From IMG/VR virus record IMGVR_UViG_3300010296_003689, positions 1-33,207 of that record: a stretch of 33,207 bases of DNA. The stretch is one strand, 5' to 3'. This document shows positions 30,715-33,207 of the stretch, piece by piece; position 1 is the stretch's first letter, and each line of letters starts with the position of its first letter. Below the pieces are notes generated by a model. The model saw only the letters and a program-made list of their open reading frames with translations, was not told the origin of the DNA and did not search any database. The DNA comes from a virus. The position numbers and the translations under genes were made by a program.

Positions 30715-33207
30715 TATTTTATTTCAGAAAGTTTGGTATAAATTTTTTCGTCAAGAATGTTAAGCTTTTCGCCAAAAATGATATCTTCGCCCTTACTACC
30801 ATAGACAAAAACTATTTCGCCCTCTTTTGGTTTTTTGCCACCATTATTGAGATAGTTGTCTAATGTATTGGATCTACGATTATTTGCAAGCATAAAATTA
30901 ACTTTCCCAAAGTCATCTTGAATTTCTACTCGCATATACTTGTTCCCATTTCGACTTGTTCTTGATATGCAATCTGTAACTACCCCAACAAGTTTGATCC
31001 TGTCATTATCTGCTATGGATTTGATTTCCAAACTGTTGTATAAGTTATCACAATCTTTAAAAACTTTTTTAATTTCTGTGGAGTGGCTATATCCTAGATA
31101 CTTTCTTTCAAAAAACCAATTCGCAAAGTCTAAATGGTTTTTATTTTTTTCGTATATGTCTTTGTAGTCTTTGTATTTTTTCTTGAAAGTTTCAAATCTA
31201 GATGCTTTCATAATTGGTTTGCCATCGTCAGCTACTCTAGATTCTCGGATAGCGGAGTGAATTGTATTAAGAATATCGTAATTAAACTCGTCGCCAATTT
31301 GAATTACATTTCTTTTTTCTCTTTCTGTCAGAATATTAAAAGATTGAGCTTCTAATACTAAGCGACAACGGTTTGGCGAGTCGTTTGAATTATCACAAAA
31401 AGAATCCATCATTCCCCCTTGAATCAAACCAGACAAAACACCTATATTTATTCCAGACTCTTTGGCGGCTATAAATATATCGTATTTGTTTTGACCAATT
31501 TCTTGGGCTTTTCTAAAGTCGATTAAATTCTCTAGGGTTTTTTCTGAAACTCCCTTGACGCTATTGACGCCATATCTAATGTCTCGACCTTCAATAGCGA
31601 AATTGATGTCGGATTTTGATAAATCTGGAGGTAGAAGTTTTATATTAAACAAGCAAAGCTCTTGGCTGATTAGCGCAATTTCTGCATGAGAATCTGGCTC
31701 ATGTTTTGTCATTTTGAGCAAGCTTAAGAAAAATTCTTTTGGGTATTTAAACTTCAAATAAGTTGTAATTGCCGCCAAAATAGCATAACTAATCGAGTGA
31801 GACTTGTTGAAAGAATAATTAGCGGAATCTTCTGCCACCTTCCACAAAACCTCGCCAACTTGTTTGTCTAAATTATTCTCTTCTATCTTTTGTTCAATCT
31901 TGGCTTTCCAAGCTGGCATTTGATCGACCTTTTTCTTGCCAACAATACGCCTGAGTTGTTCCGACTCATCAAGAGTAAATCCAACCTTGACTGCCATTTT
32001 CATTAGCTGTTCTTGGTATAGTGGAATGCCACCAGTATAAGAGAGAATATCATCAAAGAATTCATTAACAGACTGGAATTCACCACTGCTGGTATAATCA
32101 GCATACACATCCAAATAGTCAAGTGCGCCAGGGCGAGCAATCGCAACAACAGCAGAGAGTTCCTCAAGATTTTTGGGAGAAACTTTTTTACAGACTTTAA
32201 AATTGGTGTCGGCTTCAATTTGAAACAGCCCTTTAGGAGCTTCAATATTTTTAAAGTTTTCATATATCTCTGGGAGTTCTACATTTATATCTTCCATTTT
32301 GATACCTAATTCTTTGCAAGTATCATTAACAACAGAGAGGGTTCTTAGTCCAAGGATGTCAAACTTAACCATCAAAGAGGCTACATCATTCATGTCGTAG
32401 CCAGAAATAAAATTACCATCATTTGTTTTTTGCATGGGCATAACCTCTTCAATATTATAGAAGCTAATTGCAATGCCAGATGGATGAACTCCTGTATTTT
32501 TATTTAATCCTTCTAATTTTTTTGCTATTTTAAATATTTTAGGGTTTTTATCAGCAAACTCTCTGAATTTGTCGCTTTCCTCGTAGGCTTTGTCAAGCTT
32601 AAAAACCTTACCAAACTGCTTTGGAATATGGTTACTTATGACGTTTACTTCGTCTTCTGAAAGCTCCCCAACAATTTTACCACACTCCTTTACACAAAGC
32701 TTACTGCTTAACGTATTAAGTGTGAGAATTTTACAAGTTCTACCCTTGTGTTTTTCTTCAATATATTGAATAACTTCTTGCCGACGATCATAAGAAATAT
32801 CATTGTCTACGTCAGCAAGTAGCGATCCGTCAAGATATGTAACACCATCAACAACTGTTTTCTTAGCACGACTTTTGGATACAAATCTTTCAAAGAATAA
32901 GTCGTATTTAATTGGATCCACATTTGTAACCTTTAGTAGATACAATACTAGTGAACCAGCAGCAGAACCTCGTCCTGGGCCAGTTGGTATTTCATTGTAG
33001 TGACAAAAATTTAAAATATCCCAATTCAATAAAATATAATCAACAAAACCCAAATCTTTCAGAACCGAAAGTTCCATCTTGACTCGGTCATAATATTCTT
33101 TTTTATTATCAAGCTTATCAATGCCCCTTTCTTTAACTCCGCGAAGACACAAAGCTCTCAAAAGATCATAGTTCGAAGATTTTGGATCTAAGTCTAATTG
33201 ATAATAA
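30714..33207 (-). CDS. dnaE: DNA polymerase III alpha subunit (DnaE type), 5' end outside window
   Basis: The frame stays open to the window edge, so the N-terminal PHP region is missing here; about 830 residues are visible. Catalytic-domain landmarks are GPGRGSAAGSLVLYLLK, DPIKYDLFFERF, the active-site Asp pair in ADVDNDIS (family PDFDIDF), VHPSGIAIS, and VKFDILGLRTLSVV with the third Asp. Tail features are the helix-hairpin-helix-like INIGVLSGLIQGGMMDSF and an OB fold (IKLVGVVTDC, RVEIQDDFGKVNFML). The order PHP-catalytic-OB is DnaE-like rather than PolC-like. It is the replicative polymerase of the phage if functional, and all three visible catalytic Asp are kept. It is coupled to the Clp-like gene downstream. 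Confidence 0.92.
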   Translation of the reverse strand, partial: YYQLDLDPKSSNYDLLRALCLRGVKERGIDKLDNKKEYYDRVKMELSVLKDLGFVDYILLNWDILNFCHYNEIPTGPGRGSAAGSLVLYLLKVTNVDPIKYDLFFERFVSKSRAKKTVVDGVTYLDGSLLADVDNDISYDRRQEVIQYIEEKHKGRTCKILTLNTLSSKLCVKECGKIVGELSEDEVNVISNHIPKQFGKVFKLDKAYEESDKFREFADKNPKIFKIAKKLEGLNKNTGVHPSGIAISFYNIEEVMPMQKTNDGNFISGYDMNDVASLMVKFDILGLRTLSVVNDTCKELGIKMEDINVELPEIYENFKNIEAPKGLFQIEADTNFKVCKKVSPKNLEELSAVVAIARPGALDYLDVYADYTSSGEFQSVNEFFDDILSYTGGIPLYQEQLMKMAVKVGFTLDESEQLRRIVGKKKVDQMPAWKAKIEQKIEENNLDKQVGEVLWKVAEDSANYSFNKSHSISYAILAAITTYLKFKYPKEFFLSLLKMTKHEPDSHAEIALISQELCLFNIKLLPPDLSKSDINFAIEGRDIRYGVNSVKGVSEKTLENLIDFRKAQEIGQNKYDIFIAAKESGINIGVLSGLIQGGMMDSFCDNSNDSPNRCRLVLEAQSFNILTEREKRNVIQIGDEFNYDILNTIHSAIRESRVADDGKPIMKASRFETFKKKYKDYKDIYEKNKNHLDFANWFFERKYLGYSHSTEIKKVFKDCDNLYNSLEIKSIADNDRIKLVGVVTDCISRTSRNGNKYMRVEIQDDFGKVNFMLANNRRSNTLDNYLNNGGKKPKEGEIVFVYGSKGEDIIFGEKLNILDEKIYTKLSEIK

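Overview
The window is AT-rich, densely packed DNA with short or overlapping gene junctions on both strands, and it reads as part of a large tailed-phage genome. The main evidence is a phage-lambda-style tail-tip block (homologues of L, K, I and J) beside a replicative DNA polymerase III alpha subunit and a set of accessory metabolic and surface-modification genes. There is no rRNA, tRNA, integrase or transposase, and no host housekeeping operon. The gene content (glycosyltransferases, sulfotransferases, polyamine synthesis, a phage DnaE) resembles large marine siphophages. The host cannot be named from this window.

Layout, left to right. 1-1092 (minus): a run of very small phage genes, the leftmost cut by the window edge; their promoter and the terminator of the preceding operon lie at about 1100-1165. 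1196-4311 (minus): host-recognition cassette with a DUF4376-like tail protein, a PAPS-type sulfotransferase, a fibre built from fourteen exact-length 22-residue leucine-rich repeats, and an unidentified structural-looking protein. 4398-5537 (plus): an aminoglycoside-phosphotransferase-fold protein that seems to have lost its catalytic residues. 5530-20298 (minus): the tail-tip operon in the order L, K (JAMM protease), I, I', J, J'; both I and J are present as tandem diverged copies, and J' carries a LamG-like insert that J lacks.

20301-23152 (plus): two paralogous GNAT-like proteins, a spermidine synthase/AdoMet decarboxylase fusion and a second sulfotransferase. 23145-27535 (minus): a possible recombination/annealing protein, a GT9 glycosyltransferase fold that looks split between two genes with a DUF6165 gene in between, a GT4 glycosyltransferase with an inserted zinc ribbon, and a possible ssDNA-binding protein. 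27572-28228 (plus): an unknown protein. 28195-28959 (minus): a divergent relative of aminoacyl-tRNA-protein transferases (ATE/Bpt). 29015-33207 (minus): DnaE (5' end off the window), a single-AAA ClpA/C-like ATPase whose start codon overlaps the dnaE stop codon, and a small basic protein, closed by a strong terminator.

A short motif, GTGTAA followed by an AT-rich stretch, recurs just upstream of seven start codons, often exactly 9 nt away. It is probably this phage's own promoter element, giving transcripts with almost no leader. The points most worth following are this motif, the paired I/I'-J/J' duplication with its domain insertion, the split GT9 with DUF6165, the phage ATE-like transferase near a Clp-type unfoldase, and the APH-fold pseudokinase.
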